64,000 nt of DNA from Leifsonia poae (GTDB lineage: Bacteria; Actinomycetota; Actinomycetes; Actinomycetales; Microbacteriaceae), in assembly GCF_020009625.1 (NCBI RefSeq), contig NZ_JAIHLP010000002.1:2418001-2482000 (forward strand), written 5' to 3'. The translations under genes were made by a program, and so were the position numbers. Below, piece by piece: positions 50,353 to 59,141 of the stretch; the stretch's first letter is position 1; each line of letters begins with the position of its first letter. The notes below the pieces were generated by a model. The model was not told the origin of the DNA. It ran no database searches and worked only from the letters and a program-made list of their open reading frames with translations.

Positions 50353-51107
50353 GCGGCGGCACCGCCCGCGAGCGCGTTGATCAGCTCGGCGACGATCGCC
50401 TCCGAGGTCGCGATGCGAACGCCGGAGTCGTAGGCGGACGGTGTGTCCGCAACGGTCGGCAAAGCCGCGCTGGGAACGGCCGCGCCGGCGCGGAGGTGAA
50501 CCTCCGCAACACCCGTCCGGCGAACCAGGTCTGCGACGTTCGACGGCCGCACACCGCCGCCGGCGAGGATGACGATGCGCCCGGCGGCGCGGGTCACAAG
50601 CTGTGCGAGCCTATCTGCTCCGTCGGGCGCGGTGACCGCCCCACCGGAGGTGAGGATGCGGCCGACCCCGGCCCGGATCAGCACGTCGAGGGCGGCGAGC
50701 AGGTCGGGCGTCTGATCGAACGCTTTGTGGAAGGTGACCGGGTGCTCGCCACAGGCGTCGATCATCCGTTCGAGAGAGCTCGAGTCGATCGTGCCGTCGG
50801 GGCGCAGAGCGCCGATCACGAACCCGAGGGGGACACCGGCCGGATTCGGCAGCTCGCGCACGGCGCGGATGTCGGCCACCATCGCCTCGACCTCCGCCGT
50901 GCTGTAGACGAAGTCGCCGGCCCGTTGACGCACGAGCACGTTGATGCCGATGCGCGTCGCCGTGCGCAGGGCCACGGAGATGGTGCCGATGCTGGGGGTC
51001 GTGCCGCCGTCGCCGAGCGAGGCGCACAGCTCCACCCGGTCGGCACCGGCATGTTCGGCCGCGAGAACGCCGTCCAGGTCGTCGAGGCACACCTCGACGG
51101 CGGTCAC
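50349..51107 (-). CDS. cutC: CutC family TIM-barrel protein
   Basis: 252 residues: EVCLDDLDGVLAAEHAGADRVELC and the family signatures GGTTPSIGTI, NVLVRQRAGDFVYS, VTFHKAFDQTPD, ILTSGGA and ILAGGGVRPSNV. CutC was linked to copper handling in E. coli, but that role is disputed and the reaction is unknown. Here it sits between an asparaginase and a sugar kinase with overlapping ends, which points to a metabolic role. The GTG start overlaps the asparaginase stop (GTGA). Confidence 0.9.
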   Translation of the reverse strand: MTAVEVCLDDLDGVLAAEHAGADRVELCASLGDGGTTPSIGTISVALRTATRIGINVLVRQRAGDFVYSTAEVEAMVADIRAVRELPNPAGVPLGFVIGALRPDGTIDSSSLERMIDACGEHPVTFHKAFDQTPDLLAALDVLIRAGVGRILTSGGAVTAPDGADRLAQLVTRAAGRIVILAGGGVRPSNVADLVRRTGVAEVHLRAGAAVPSAALPTVADTPSAYDSGVRIATSEAIVAELINALAGGAAA

Positions 51108-52141
51108 GCGGAGGCCCCGAGGGCGGCGGCCAGGTCGCGACCGACGGCGATCTCGCCGACCGGCACGCCCCCACCGAGTACGGGAAGCGAGGTCAGGACG
51201 GTGGCGCCGGAGATATCGGTGCCGAACGCCTCGAGCACCTTGAGGGCGACGAGCGTGGTGGCGCGCGGGCTTCCGTCGACGATCTTCATCGACACGGCCG
51301 TGCCGTCGGCCGCGGCGACCCCGATCACGCCCTCGGCGCCGCCCTTCGCGAGAGCACCGGGAACGGTCTCCATCAGGGTCGAGTTCTGGTGCCCCGAGCC
51401 GCCGACGTAGAAGGGATGCTCGCGCATGGCCGCGGCCACCTGGCCGGCCGGTGAGGCCGGGTCGGCCTGCACAAGGGAACGGAAGGATTGGGCGACACCG
51501 CGCACGGTGGTGCCGAACAGCGGTGCGCCGCAGCCGTCGATGGCGTCGTGGCCGACCGGAACGCCGGTGAGCTCGGCCATCGTGGCGCGCACATGCTGCT
51601 GCAGCGGGTGGTCGGTGTGCAGGTAGTCGTGGGTCGACCAGCCGTTCACGGTACAGGCCAGAAGCATGGCGGCGTGCTTTCCCGAGCAGTTCATGCGGAT
51701 GCGCGCCCGAGGCTCACCCGCCCGCACCAGGCGCTCGAACGTGCCCTCGTCTTCCGGGCGGTCGACCGGGCAGCCCAGGGCGCTCTCGTCGAGGCCGGCC
51801 CGTTCGAGGATTTCGCGTACGACCCGCACATGCTCGTCTTCGCCGGTGTGGCTGCCGGCGGCGATGGCGAGTTCCGGCCCGGCCAGCGGAGCACCGGCCG
51901 TGAGGCAGGCGAGCGCCTGCAGGGGCTTCACCGTCGACCGGGGCAGCACCACCGCATCCGGGGTGCCGAGCTCGAGCAGCGCGGCTCCCGACGGATCCAC
52001 GGCCACCAGCGAGCCGAAGTGGCGGCTCTCGACGAGGCCGGACCGGATCACGGCGGCGAGCTCGGCCAGGTCGGCGACGGCCGGTTCGGCAGCGGCCGGT
52101 TCGGCAGCGGCGGGGGTGGGCGGGAAGGGCGACTCAGACAT
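51104..52141 (-). CDS. L-asparaginase, Rhizobium AnsA (COG4448) type
   Basis: 345 residues. The motifs match the rhizobial-type asparaginase fold related to serine beta-lactamases: RSTVKPLQAL (Ser-x-x-Lys), AAGSHTGE, MNCSGKHAAML (Cys and Lys) and DGCGAPLFG (second Cys). Hydrolyses asparagine to aspartate and ammonia. An Ala/Glu/Pro-rich stretch follows the start. It overlaps the permease gene by 8 bp, so transport and hydrolysis are probably coupled. Confidence 0.88.
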   Translation of the reverse strand: MSESPFPPTPAAAEPAAAEPAVADLAELAAVIRSGLVESRHFGSLVAVDPSGAALLELGTPDAVVLPRSTVKPLQALACLTAGAPLAGPELAIAAGSHTGEDEHVRVVREILERAGLDESALGCPVDRPEDEGTFERLVRAGEPRARIRMNCSGKHAAMLLACTVNGWSTHDYLHTDHPLQQHVRATMAELTGVPVGHDAIDGCGAPLFGTTVRGVAQSFRSLVQADPASPAGQVAAAMREHPFYVGGSGHQNSTLMETVPGALAKGGAEGVIGVAAADGTAVSMKIVDGSPRATTLVALKVLEAFGTDISGATVLTSLPVLGGGVPVGEIAVGRDLAAALGASA

Positions 52142-53057
52142 TCGCGGCTTTCGTGTGATCGAGCGCCGGCAGCGCCGGCAGGGGTGGTTGCTTGGCCGGG
52201 CGTCGACGCGAGCCGCGTTGCAGACGCGACGCCAGGAACGAGAGGCTGCCGTTGACCACGAGGTAGATCGCGGTCACGGCGATGTAGGTCGGGATGAGCA
52301 GGTGCAGGTAGGAGGCGAGCACCTGACCGCGGTACAGCAGCTCGGTGAAGGCGACGATGTACCCGAGCGAGGTGTCCTTCAGCAGGCTCACCAGCTGGGT
52401 CACCAGTGACGGGGCGACATTGCGGAACGCCTGCGGGAGCACCACGAAACGCATCGCCTGCGCCGAGCGCATCCCCAGGCTGAGGGCTGCCTCGCGCTGA
52501 CCGCGGGGCAGACTCGCGACGCCGGCGCGCACGATCTCGGCGAAGACGGCCGAGTTGGCGATGGTGAGCGGAACGACCAGCTTCCACAGCGTCGGCAGGT
52601 TGATACCGATCTGCGGAAGCCCGAAGAGCATCAGGTAGATCATCAGGAGCACCGGAATCGTCCGGGCGATCTCGATGTAAGCGGAGCAGAGCCAGCGCAG
52701 CCAGCGCTGGTGGCTCATCCGGCCGAGGGCGAGCAGCACGCCGAGCGCACCGCCCAGCACCGCGACGATCGCGGCGGCCTCCAGGGTGCCGAGCAGGCCG
52801 ACGAGCAGGTAGCTCCAGATCGCCCAATCGGTGAAGGGTGCCCAGCGTTCCGGATCGAGCTGGCCGTGGGCGGCGAACTGCCAGAGACCGAGGCCGAGCA
52901 CGACCACGATGACCGCACTGCTGACGATCGAGCCGAGCAGGATGTTCCGGCGGCCGCGCGGGCCGGGCTTGTCGTACATGAACGAGGAAGCGTATTGCCG
53001 CTTCGGCTTGCGCGGGCGGGCGGGTGCGGGACGGTCGGGGATGAGCTGGGCGGTCAT
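52134..53057 (-). CDS. Polar amino acid ABC transporter permease (GluD-like)
   Basis: 307 residues with a long cytoplasmic N-terminus, about five helices and the EAA loop GQREAALSLGMRSAQAMRFV then LPQAFRN. Order and sizes match gluABCD of Corynebacterium. It overlaps its partner permease (ATGA) and the asparaginase gene. Confidence 0.9.
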   Translation of the reverse strand: MTAQLIPDRPAPARPRKPKRQYASSFMYDKPGPRGRRNILLGSIVSSAVIVVVLGLGLWQFAAHGQLDPERWAPFTDWAIWSYLLVGLLGTLEAAAIVAVLGGALGVLLALGRMSHQRWLRWLCSAYIEIARTIPVLLMIYLMLFGLPQIGINLPTLWKLVVPLTIANSAVFAEIVRAGVASLPRGQREAALSLGMRSAQAMRFVVLPQAFRNVAPSLVTQLVSLLKDTSLGYIVAFTELLYRGQVLASYLHLLIPTYIAVTAIYLVVNGSLSFLASRLQRGSRRRPAKQPPLPALPALDHTKAANV

Positions 53058-53698
53058 CGGACGATCGCCACCTTTCGTTCGACCCATCCGGCGGTGAGGC
53101 CGATGACGAGGGCGATGGCCATGTAGATGAGGCCGGCGCCGGAGAAGATGAGGATGGGCTGCGCGGCCACGAGGTTGATCTTGTTGACCGTGGCGGTGAG
53201 CTCGACGACGCCGACCGCGGCCGCGAGGGCGGTGTTCATGGCGAGGGCGATCATCACATTGCCGATCGGCTGCACGACCGCGCGCAGTGCCTGCGGGATG
53301 ATCACGAACCGCAGCGACTGCGAGAGGGTGAACCCGAGGGCGCGGGAGGCCTCGACTTGCCCGACCGAGACGGTGTTCACCCCGCTGCGCACGGCTTCGG
53401 CGACGTAGGCGGCCTCGTACACGGTGAGCACGATGATCGCCGTGGGGGTGAGGGGGAGCAGGAGTCCCGCATCGGGGAGCGCGAAGACCGCGAGCAGCAG
53501 CAGTGCGAGCAGCGGGACGTTGATGAAGAACTGCACGTAGACGAAGGCGGCGCCGCGCAGGATCGGGATGGGGCTCACCCGCGCCACCGTCACGAGAACA
53601 CCGAGCACGATCGAGCAGACCCCGGCGATGAGCGCCATCATCAGGGTCGTGCCGAGTGCCTGGGCGATCAGCCCGAGGTTGTCGATCAGGGGGTTCAT
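53054..53698 (-). CDS. Polar amino acid ABC transporter permease (GluC-like)
   Basis: 214 residues, five helices, EAA loop GQVEASRALGFTLSQSLRFV with IIPQALR. Pairs with the 52134-53057 permease. The substrate is probably Glu, Asp, Gln or Asn given the asparaginase gene downstream. Confidence 0.9.
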   Translation of the reverse strand: MNPLIDNLGLIAQALGTTLMMALIAGVCSIVLGVLVTVARVSPIPILRGAAFVYVQFFINVPLLALLLLAVFALPDAGLLLPLTPTAIIVLTVYEAAYVAEAVRSGVNTVSVGQVEASRALGFTLSQSLRFVIIPQALRAVVQPIGNVMIALAMNTALAAAVGVVELTATVNKINLVAAQPILIFSGAGLIYMAIALVIGLTAGWVERKVAIVR

Positions 53699-53784
53699 TG
53701 TTCACTCATTCGGAAAAGGGGCAGGGACGTGAGGGCCGGGGCGCGCGCGAAGGAACGATGGGCACTCCGCGCGCGCCCGAGCGG

Positions 53785-54726
53785 TCAGGAGCCGGGGACC
53801 GAGCCGATCGCCGGCGGGGTCGGGATGGCGGAGTCGGTCACGGTGCCGAGCGTGGTCTTCCACGCCTTGCCCCACTGGCCGTCCTTCTGGATGGTCTTCA
53901 GCCAGGTGTTGATGAACGACTTGAAGTCGCTGTCACCGTGCTTGAGGCCGATGCCGTATGGCTCCTTGGTGAACGGCTCGCCGACGACCTTGATCTGCTT
54001 CTCGCTGGCCGCGTCGCTCGCGAGCAGGGTGTAGTCCTGCACGTAGGCGTCGCCGCGGCCCTGAATGAGCGCCTGGACGGCGGCCGGGTCGGTGGCGAAG
54101 GCGGTGATCTTGGCGGTCGGGACCTGCTTGGGCACCTCGGTGACGGCGGGGGTGTTCGCCCCGACGATCACGTTCTTGCCGGCGAGGTCCTTGATGCTCT
54201 TGATCTTGTCGTTGTCGCTCTTGACGGCGACGGCCAATCCGGATTCGAAGTACGGCCCGGCGAAGTCGATCTGCGTCGCGCGCTCCGGTGTGATCGTGTA
54301 GGTGTTGAACACGACGTCGACCGTGCCGTTTTGCAGCATCGCTTCACGGGTCTCCGAGGCGGGCGGCACGATCTCCACATTCGGCTTGCCGAGGATGTAG
54401 ATGGCGAGCAGCTTGGCGAGGTCGGCATCGAACCCGGTCACTTGGTCCGGGTTCGTCGGGTCCTGCTGCGAGAGCAGCGGGGCATCGAGCGCCTCGGCGA
54501 CGATGAGCTTGCCGCGCTTCTTGATGGCTTCCATCGTCGAGTTCGGCAGGATGAGGTCGGCCTTCGCGACCGGGGCGTCGGCGAAGACCGAGGCGGCGTT
54601 GGTCGAGCCGGCGCTGGAGCCGCTGCCGGGCAGGGCGGTGTTGCTGGAGCAGGCGGTGACGGCGAGTGTCACGGCGGCCAGCATCATGCCGGCGGCCATC
54701 GCCTTCTTGCGGGGGAATCGGGTCAT
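53785..54726 (-). CDS. Amino acid ABC transporter substrate-binding lipoprotein (GluB-like)
   Basis: 313 residues. Lipobox VTAC (Cys 26). A family 3 solute-binding fold (GKLIVAEALDAPLLS, GFDADLAKLLAIYILG, VVFNTYTITPERATQIDFAG as VVFNTYTITPERA, YGIGLKHGDSDF). The Arg and Asp that bind the amino acid backbone are in the usual segments. It lies between the ATPase and permease genes, as in gluABCD. Confidence 0.9.
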   Translation of the reverse strand: MTRFPRKKAMAAGMMLAAVTLAVTACSSNTALPGSGSSAGSTNAASVFADAPVAKADLILPNSTMEAIKKRGKLIVAEALDAPLLSQQDPTNPDQVTGFDADLAKLLAIYILGKPNVEIVPPASETREAMLQNGTVDVVFNTYTITPERATQIDFAGPYFESGLAVAVKSDNDKIKSIKDLAGKNVIVGANTPAVTEVPKQVPTAKITAFATDPAAVQALIQGRGDAYVQDYTLLASDAASEKQIKVVGEPFTKEPYGIGLKHGDSDFKSFINTWLKTIQKDGQWGKAWKTTLGTVTDSAIPTPPAIGSVPGS

Positions 54727-54782
54727 GGGTACTGCGTCCTTCCTCAGGGGGATGTGTGGTGCAGGGGTTACCTTCCGTGCAC

Positions 54783-55541
54783 TTAGTGCGACAGGACGGA
54801 AGCCAGGAACGAGCGCGCGCGCTCGGATCGGGGGGCGTCGAAGAAGTCGGCCGGGGCGGCCTGCTCGACGATCTGTCCGCGGTCCATGAAGACCACGCGG
54901 TCGGCGGCACGGCGGGCGAAACCCATCTCGTGGGTGACGACGATCATCGTCATTCCGTCGTGGGCGAGCGAGGTCATCACCTCGAGCACCTCCCCGACCA
55001 TCTCGGGGTCGAGCGCGCTGGTGGGCTCGTCGAACAGCATGACCTTGGGGTGCATGGCGAGTGCGCGGGCGATCGCCGCGCGCTGCTGCTGGCCGCCGGA
55101 GAGTTGCGCCGGGTGGCTGTGCGCCTTCTCGGCGATGCCGACCCGGGCGAGCAGCTCCATAGCCTCTTTCTCGGCGTCGGCCTTCTTGGCGCCGCGCACC
55201 TTGATGGGTGCGAGGGTCACGTTCTCGAGGATCGTGCGGTGTGCGAACAGGTTGAACGACTGGAAGACCATGCCGACATCGGCGCGCAGCCGCGCGAGCG
55301 CGGCCCCTTCGACGGGGAGCAGTTCGCCGTCGACACGGATCTCGCCGGCGTCGATGGTCTCGAGGCGGTTGATCGACCGGCAGAGGGTCGACTTGCCCGA
55401 GCCGGAGGGGCCGACGACGACGACTACCTCTCGGGGCTGCACGGTCAGCTCGATGTCTTTGAGCACGTGCAATTCGCCGAAGTGCTTGTTGACCGCGTGC
55501 AGGCTCACCATGGGCTGGGTGCGTGCATCCGTTGCTGTCAT
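54783..55541 (-). CDS. Amino acid ABC transporter ATPase (GluA-like)
   Basis: 252 residues. Walker [11 protein letters not shown]-loop [10 protein letters not shown], signature [15 protein letters not shown], Walker [15 protein letters not shown], switch His in VTHEMGFA. It is the first gene of a seven-gene operon (ATPase, binding protein, two permeases, asparaginase, CutC, ROK kinase) and divergent from a ROK repressor. Confidence 0.93.
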   Translation of the reverse strand: MTATDARTQPMVSLHAVNKHFGELHVLKDIELTVQPREVVVVVGPSGSGKSTLCRSINRLETIDAGEIRVDGELLPVEGAALARLRADVGMVFQSFNLFAHRTILENVTLAPIKVRGAKKADAEKEAMELLARVGIAEKAHSHPAQLSGGQQQRAAIARALAMHPKVMLFDEPTSALDPEMVGEVLEVMTSLAHDGMTMIVVTHEMGFARRAADRVVFMDRGQIVEQAAPADFFDAPRSERARSFLASVLSH

Positions 55542-55656
55542 CGGGTTCCTCGCGTCATTGTCGATCGTTCTGTCGGTCGGGGCCGGTGGGGGCAGGCCTC
55601 GATCGGGGTTGCGGAAAGCGTACTAAGTCTTTGCCGTTTTACGCAATCATGGAGTT

Positions 55657-55680
55657 ACTTTCTGCAAATTCGAATAAAGT
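55657..55680. promoter_or_regulatory. Possible ROK operator in the divergent region
   Basis: ACTTT-N14-AAAGT inverted repeat within an AT-rich patch between the gluA-like and ROK regulator genes (55542-55731). NagC/Mlc-type operators are similarly AT-rich and loosely symmetric. Confidence 0.3.
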
Positions 55681-55731
55681 CGATACAGTATCCTCGACCC
55701 AAACGTCTTCAGAGTGGAGTGGCACGGCGCG

Positions 55732-56910
55732 ATGAACAGCACCACGGACGCCCTGCAGGGCCACGGCTCGTCGGCCGGCGCCATCCTCGACCTCATCCGG
55801 TCGGGGCGCTCCCGATCGCGGGCCGAGATCGCCCGCTCCACCGGACTCTCGCCCTCCACCGTCGCCCAGCGCATCGACGCCCTGATCGGCGCCGGCTACG
55901 TGAGGGAAGCGGGGGAAGGTGTCTCACAGGGAGGCCGCCGCCCGCGCACGCTGGAGGTCGACCCGTCCACCGGCGTCGTCTGCGCCGTCGACCTCGGCTC
56001 GCACCACGCCACCTTCGGCCTGCTCGACCTCTCCGGGCGCCTGATCGCAGTGCGCAACGAAGGCATGGACATCGGAGACGGCCCCCGCCGCATCCTCACC
56101 TGGATCACCGCGGTTGCCGACGAACTCGTGGCGGAGCACGGCCAGCCCGGCCAGCGGATGCGCGGCTACGGCATCGGGCTGCCCGGCCCTGTCGACTCCG
56201 CCGGAGTGATGGTCTCGCCCTCGCGCATGCCCGGCTGGAACGGCGTGGACGTCGCCGCCATGATGACCGCGCTGAGCGGACTCCCCACCGCCATCGACAA
56301 CGATGCCAATCTGATGGCCCTCGGCGAGCACGTCAGCCTGCGCGACGATGTGAAGCATTTCGTCTTCGTCAAGGCCGGCTCCAGCATCGGCTGCGGGGTT
56401 GTCGCCTCGGGCGACCTCTACCACGGGTTCCACGGCATGGCGGGGGACATCAGCCATGTCACCGTTCCGGGCGCCCCGCCCGTGCTCTGCTCCTGCGGCC
56501 GCACCGGGTGCCTGGATGCGGTGGCCGGCGGCGCCGCCATCGTTCAGGCACTCCGCGACGCCGGTGTGGCGGTGGAAGACACCAGCGAGGTGCTGGCGCT
56601 CGCCCGTGACGCGCATCCGCTCGCCACCCAGATGCTGCGCGAGGCCGGAACCCGCGTCGGCGGGGTGCTGGCCACCATCATGAACTTCTTCAACCCGCAG
56701 CGTCTCGTGCTCGGCGGCATCCTGGGCGAGGCCGAGGCCTTCGTGGCCGGGGTGCGCTCCACCATCTACTTCGAGTGCCTCCCGATGGTCACCGACACGC
56801 TCGACATCGCGGTGAGCGTCGCGAAAGACCGCGCCGGCATCCTCGGCGCCGGCCGGCTCGTGCTCGACCTGCTCTTCGACACGCACGAGATCAACCGCGT
56901 GGTGCGCTGA
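55732..56910 (+). CDS. ROK family transcriptional repressor
   Basis: 392 residues: winged helix (SRAEIARSTGLSPSTVAQRID) and ROK domain with AVDLGSHHATFGLLDL, AGSSIGCGVV, and the zinc motif VLCSCGRTGCLDAV. The altered phosphate motif (DLGSHH) suggests sensing without kinase activity. Likely controls the divergent gluABCD-asparaginase-cutC-kinase operon and its own Gfo/Idh partner, which starts immediately at its stop codon. Confidence 0.9.
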   Translation: MNSTTDALQGHGSSAGAILDLIRSGRSRSRAEIARSTGLSPSTVAQRIDALIGAGYVREAGEGVSQGGRRPRTLEVDPSTGVVCAVDLGSHHATFGLLDLSGRLIAVRNEGMDIGDGPRRILTWITAVADELVAEHGQPGQRMRGYGIGLPGPVDSAGVMVSPSRMPGWNGVDVAAMMTALSGLPTAIDNDANLMALGEHVSLRDDVKHFVFVKAGSSIGCGVVASGDLYHGFHGMAGDISHVTVPGAPPVLCSCGRTGCLDAVAGGAAIVQALRDAGVAVEDTSEVLALARDAHPLATQMLREAGTRVGGVLATIMNFFNPQRLVLGGILGEAEAFVAGVRSTIYFECLPMVTDTLDIAVSVAKDRAGILGAGRLVLDLLFDTHEINRVVR

Positions 56911-57843
56911 GTGCACCACCGCATCGCCGTGGTGGGCGCGGGGCGCATGGCACGCGCCCACGCCGGTGCGTGGGCGCGTCTCGGCCTCGAGGTCGCCGTC
57001 GTCGTGTCACCGCGTCGCCGGCCCGAGCTGCCCGAAGCTCCGAACGCCCGGTGGGCCACCTCCCTCGACGACGTGCTGGCCGACCCCACGCTGACAGTCG
57101 TCTCGGTGTGCACGCCGACCCCCAGCCATGCGTCGATCGCGATCGCTGCGCTCGACGCGGGGAAGAACGTGCTGCTGGAGAAGCCGATCGCGCTGACGGT
57201 CCCCGACGCGCTGTCGGTGTCGGCGGCCGCCGAGCGGAGCCCCGGCGTTCTCATGGTGGCACAGGTCGTGCGCTTCTTCGCCGGGTACTCCGACCTGGCC
57301 GATCGTGTGGCTGCGGATGCGATCGGCACGGTCCGTGCGCTGCGCGCCTGCCGCCTGTCGGCGACGCCGGAGTGGGCGCCGTGGCTCGCCGACGAGCAGC
57401 AGTCCGGCGGCATGATCGTGGACTTCGCCATCCACGACTTCGACCAGGCCAACCACTTTCTCGGCACCCCTGTCGCGGTTCGCAGCGTGCGGGGGCCGGG
57501 CACGGGGATCGGCGCCGGCTTCGGCACCCCGGTCGAGACGACGATCGAGTACGCCGACGGTGGGGTCGCACAGGTGCTCAGCGTCGCCGACCTGCCGGCC
57601 GACTATCCCTTTCGCAGCACCCTCGAACTGGTCGGCTCGCGGGGAACGGATGCGGTGCACAGCGATGCCGGCGACGCCTTCCTCGCGCAGGCGCGCAGTT
57701 TCCTGTGCTGCGTCGACGCCGGTCAGGATTCGCGACGCTCGCCGACCGCGGCGGCGGTGGACGCCCTGCGGGTCGCCCTCGCCGCCCGCGACTCTCTGCA
57801 CTCCGCTGCGCGCATCGAACTCCCCGCCCTCCCGGCCCGCTGA
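56911..57843 (+). CDS. Gfo/Idh/MocA family oxidoreductase
   Basis: 310 residues. NAD(P) Rossmann motif VVGAGRMARAHAGAW, the EKPIAL signature (LLEKPIAL) with the catalytic Lys, and GGMIVDFAIHDFDQANHFLG with the Asp-x3-His region. Acts on a sugar or inositol-like substrate that is not identifiable. The GTG start directly follows the ROK stop (no gap), so translation is coupled. Confidence 0.88.
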   Translation: MHHRIAVVGAGRMARAHAGAWARLGLEVAVVVSPRRRPELPEAPNARWATSLDDVLADPTLTVVSVCTPTPSHASIAIAALDAGKNVLLEKPIALTVPDALSVSAAAERSPGVLMVAQVVRFFAGYSDLADRVAADAIGTVRALRACRLSATPEWAPWLADEQQSGGMIVDFAIHDFDQANHFLGTPVAVRSVRGPGTGIGAGFGTPVETTIEYADGGVAQVLSVADLPADYPFRSTLELVGSRGTDAVHSDAGDAFLAQARSFLCCVDAGQDSRRSPTAAAVDALRVALAARDSLHSAARIELPALPAR

Positions 57844-57848
57844 CCCGA

Positions 57849-57889
57849 CACCGGGATCCGCGTCACCGGGATCCGCGACACCGGGATCG
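57849..57889. repeat. 15-bp intergenic tandem repeat
   Basis: CACCGGGATCCGCGW is present twice plus an 11-bp third copy, between the Gfo/Idh stop and the SGNH gene. No coding or known regulatory meaning. Confidence 0.6.
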
Positions 57890-57933
57890 TAACGGGGTGG
57901 GAACCGGGCGGCGCGATCCGGCAGGATGAACGT

Positions 57934-58557
57934 ATGAGCCTTCTGCGCGCGGACGACCGCATCCTGTTCATCGGAGATTCGATCACGGATGCGGAGCGTG
58001 TGCGCACCGACCCCGCCGATCTCGGCCAGGGCTACGCCCGGGTCGTGGCGGAGTCGCTCGCCGAGACGCGCCCCGAGCTGGCGATCGAGGTCATCAACCG
58101 CGGCATCAGCGGCGACCGCGCCGTCGACCTCCAGGCGCGCTGGGAGGAAGACTGCCTCGATCTGACGCCGACCGTGGTCTCGCTGCTCGTCGGCGTCAAT
58201 GACACCTGGCGCCGGTTCGACTCGAACGACCCCACGTCGACCGAAGCCTTCGAGACCTCGGTGCGCGACCTGCTGACCCGGGCGCGGGAGTCGCTGAACC
58301 CCCGGTTCGTGCTGCTCGAGCCGTTCACCCTGCCGGTCGGCCCGGTGACCCCGGAATGGCGGGACGACCTGGAACCGCGCATCGTGGTCATCCGTGCGCT
58401 CGCAGCCGAGTTCGACGCCGTGCTGGTGTCGACGGACGAGCTCTTCGCCTTCTGGGCGACCGAGCGCCGCGCGGCCGAACTGCTGGGGGATGGCGTGCAC
58501 CCGACCCCGCTCGGTCACGAGCTGATGGCACAGGCCTGGCTCGGCGCAGCGGCCTGA
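57934..58557 (+). CDS. SGNH/GDSL family hydrolase
   Basis: 207 residues with all four blocks: Ser in LFIGDSITD, Gly in NRGISGDRAVDL, Asn in LVGVNDTWRRF, and Asp/His in LGDGVHPTPLGHELMAQ. No signal peptide, so a cytosolic esterase or deacetylase, possibly deacetylating sugars. AGGA lies 8 nt before the ATG. Confidence 0.9.
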   Translation: MSLLRADDRILFIGDSITDAERVRTDPADLGQGYARVVAESLAETRPELAIEVINRGISGDRAVDLQARWEEDCLDLTPTVVSLLVGVNDTWRRFDSNDPTSTEAFETSVRDLLTRARESLNPRFVLLEPFTLPVGPVTPEWRDDLEPRIVVIRALAAEFDAVLVSTDELFAFWATERRAAELLGDGVHPTPLGHELMAQAWLGAAA

Positions 58558-58610
58558 TCGGCCGGAACACGGGCATTTCAATTGGCGCTCCACGCCGATA
58601 GGTTGATGCC

Positions 58611-59015
58611 ATGAAGATCGTGCGCACCACCGTTCTCGTTCTGGCCATCGCGGCCGCGGCCTCCCTCACCGGATGCGCGGCGAACTCCCCGAGCGCGAGC
58701 CCCACCCCGACCGCATCCGCCGACTCGTCGGTGTCGGTGTTCGTCGGCTCCTGGGGGGACGACGCCCAGGGGCAGCCGTCGCTGACCATCGCCGCCGACG
58801 GCGCCTTCAACGGGTCGGATGGCTGCAACGCGATGGCAGGCAAGGCGACCTTCGTCGGCGACAAGCTCGAGTTCGGGCCGTTCGCCAGCACGCTGGTGGC
58901 CTGCGAGGGTGTTCACCCCTGGCTCTCCCTGGCCTCCACTGCCACGGTGTCGGGCGACACCCTCACCGTCTTCAAAGCGGATGGCGACAAGATCGGCACG
59001 CTGGCGAAACGGTGA
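58611..59015 (+). CDS. META/HslJ-domain lipoprotein
   Basis: 134 residues. Lipobox LTGC (Cys 22), a Ser/Pro/Thr linker, then a META-type beta domain (GSWGDDAQGQPSLTIAADG, GSDGCNAMAGKATF, FGPFASTLVAC). The GCN and AC cysteines are typical of HslJ relatives. Role unknown, perhaps envelope stress. Leaderless: TAGGTT ends 6 nt before the ATG. Confidence 0.8.
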   Translation: MKIVRTTVLVLAIAAAASLTGCAANSPSASPTPTASADSSVSVFVGSWGDDAQGQPSLTIAADGAFNGSDGCNAMAGKATFVGDKLEFGPFASTLVACEGVHPWLSLASTATVSGDTLTVFKADGDKIGTLAKR

Positions 59016-59141
59016 CCGCTCGGCGCGCATCCGCTCGCCCGCCTGCCGTGCCGAATCGGCGAACGGGCTGGAACCGGATGCCCGACGGCGGCACTATGGA
59101 GAACGGGCGTGCCCCGTCGTGCCCCAGCGAAGGAGAACCGA

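Noticed and set aside
50349..51107. Linking CutC to the copper genes at 26.9-29 kb.
   Set aside because: It lies more than 20 kb away in an amino acid/sugar operon, and the copper role of CutC is disputed.
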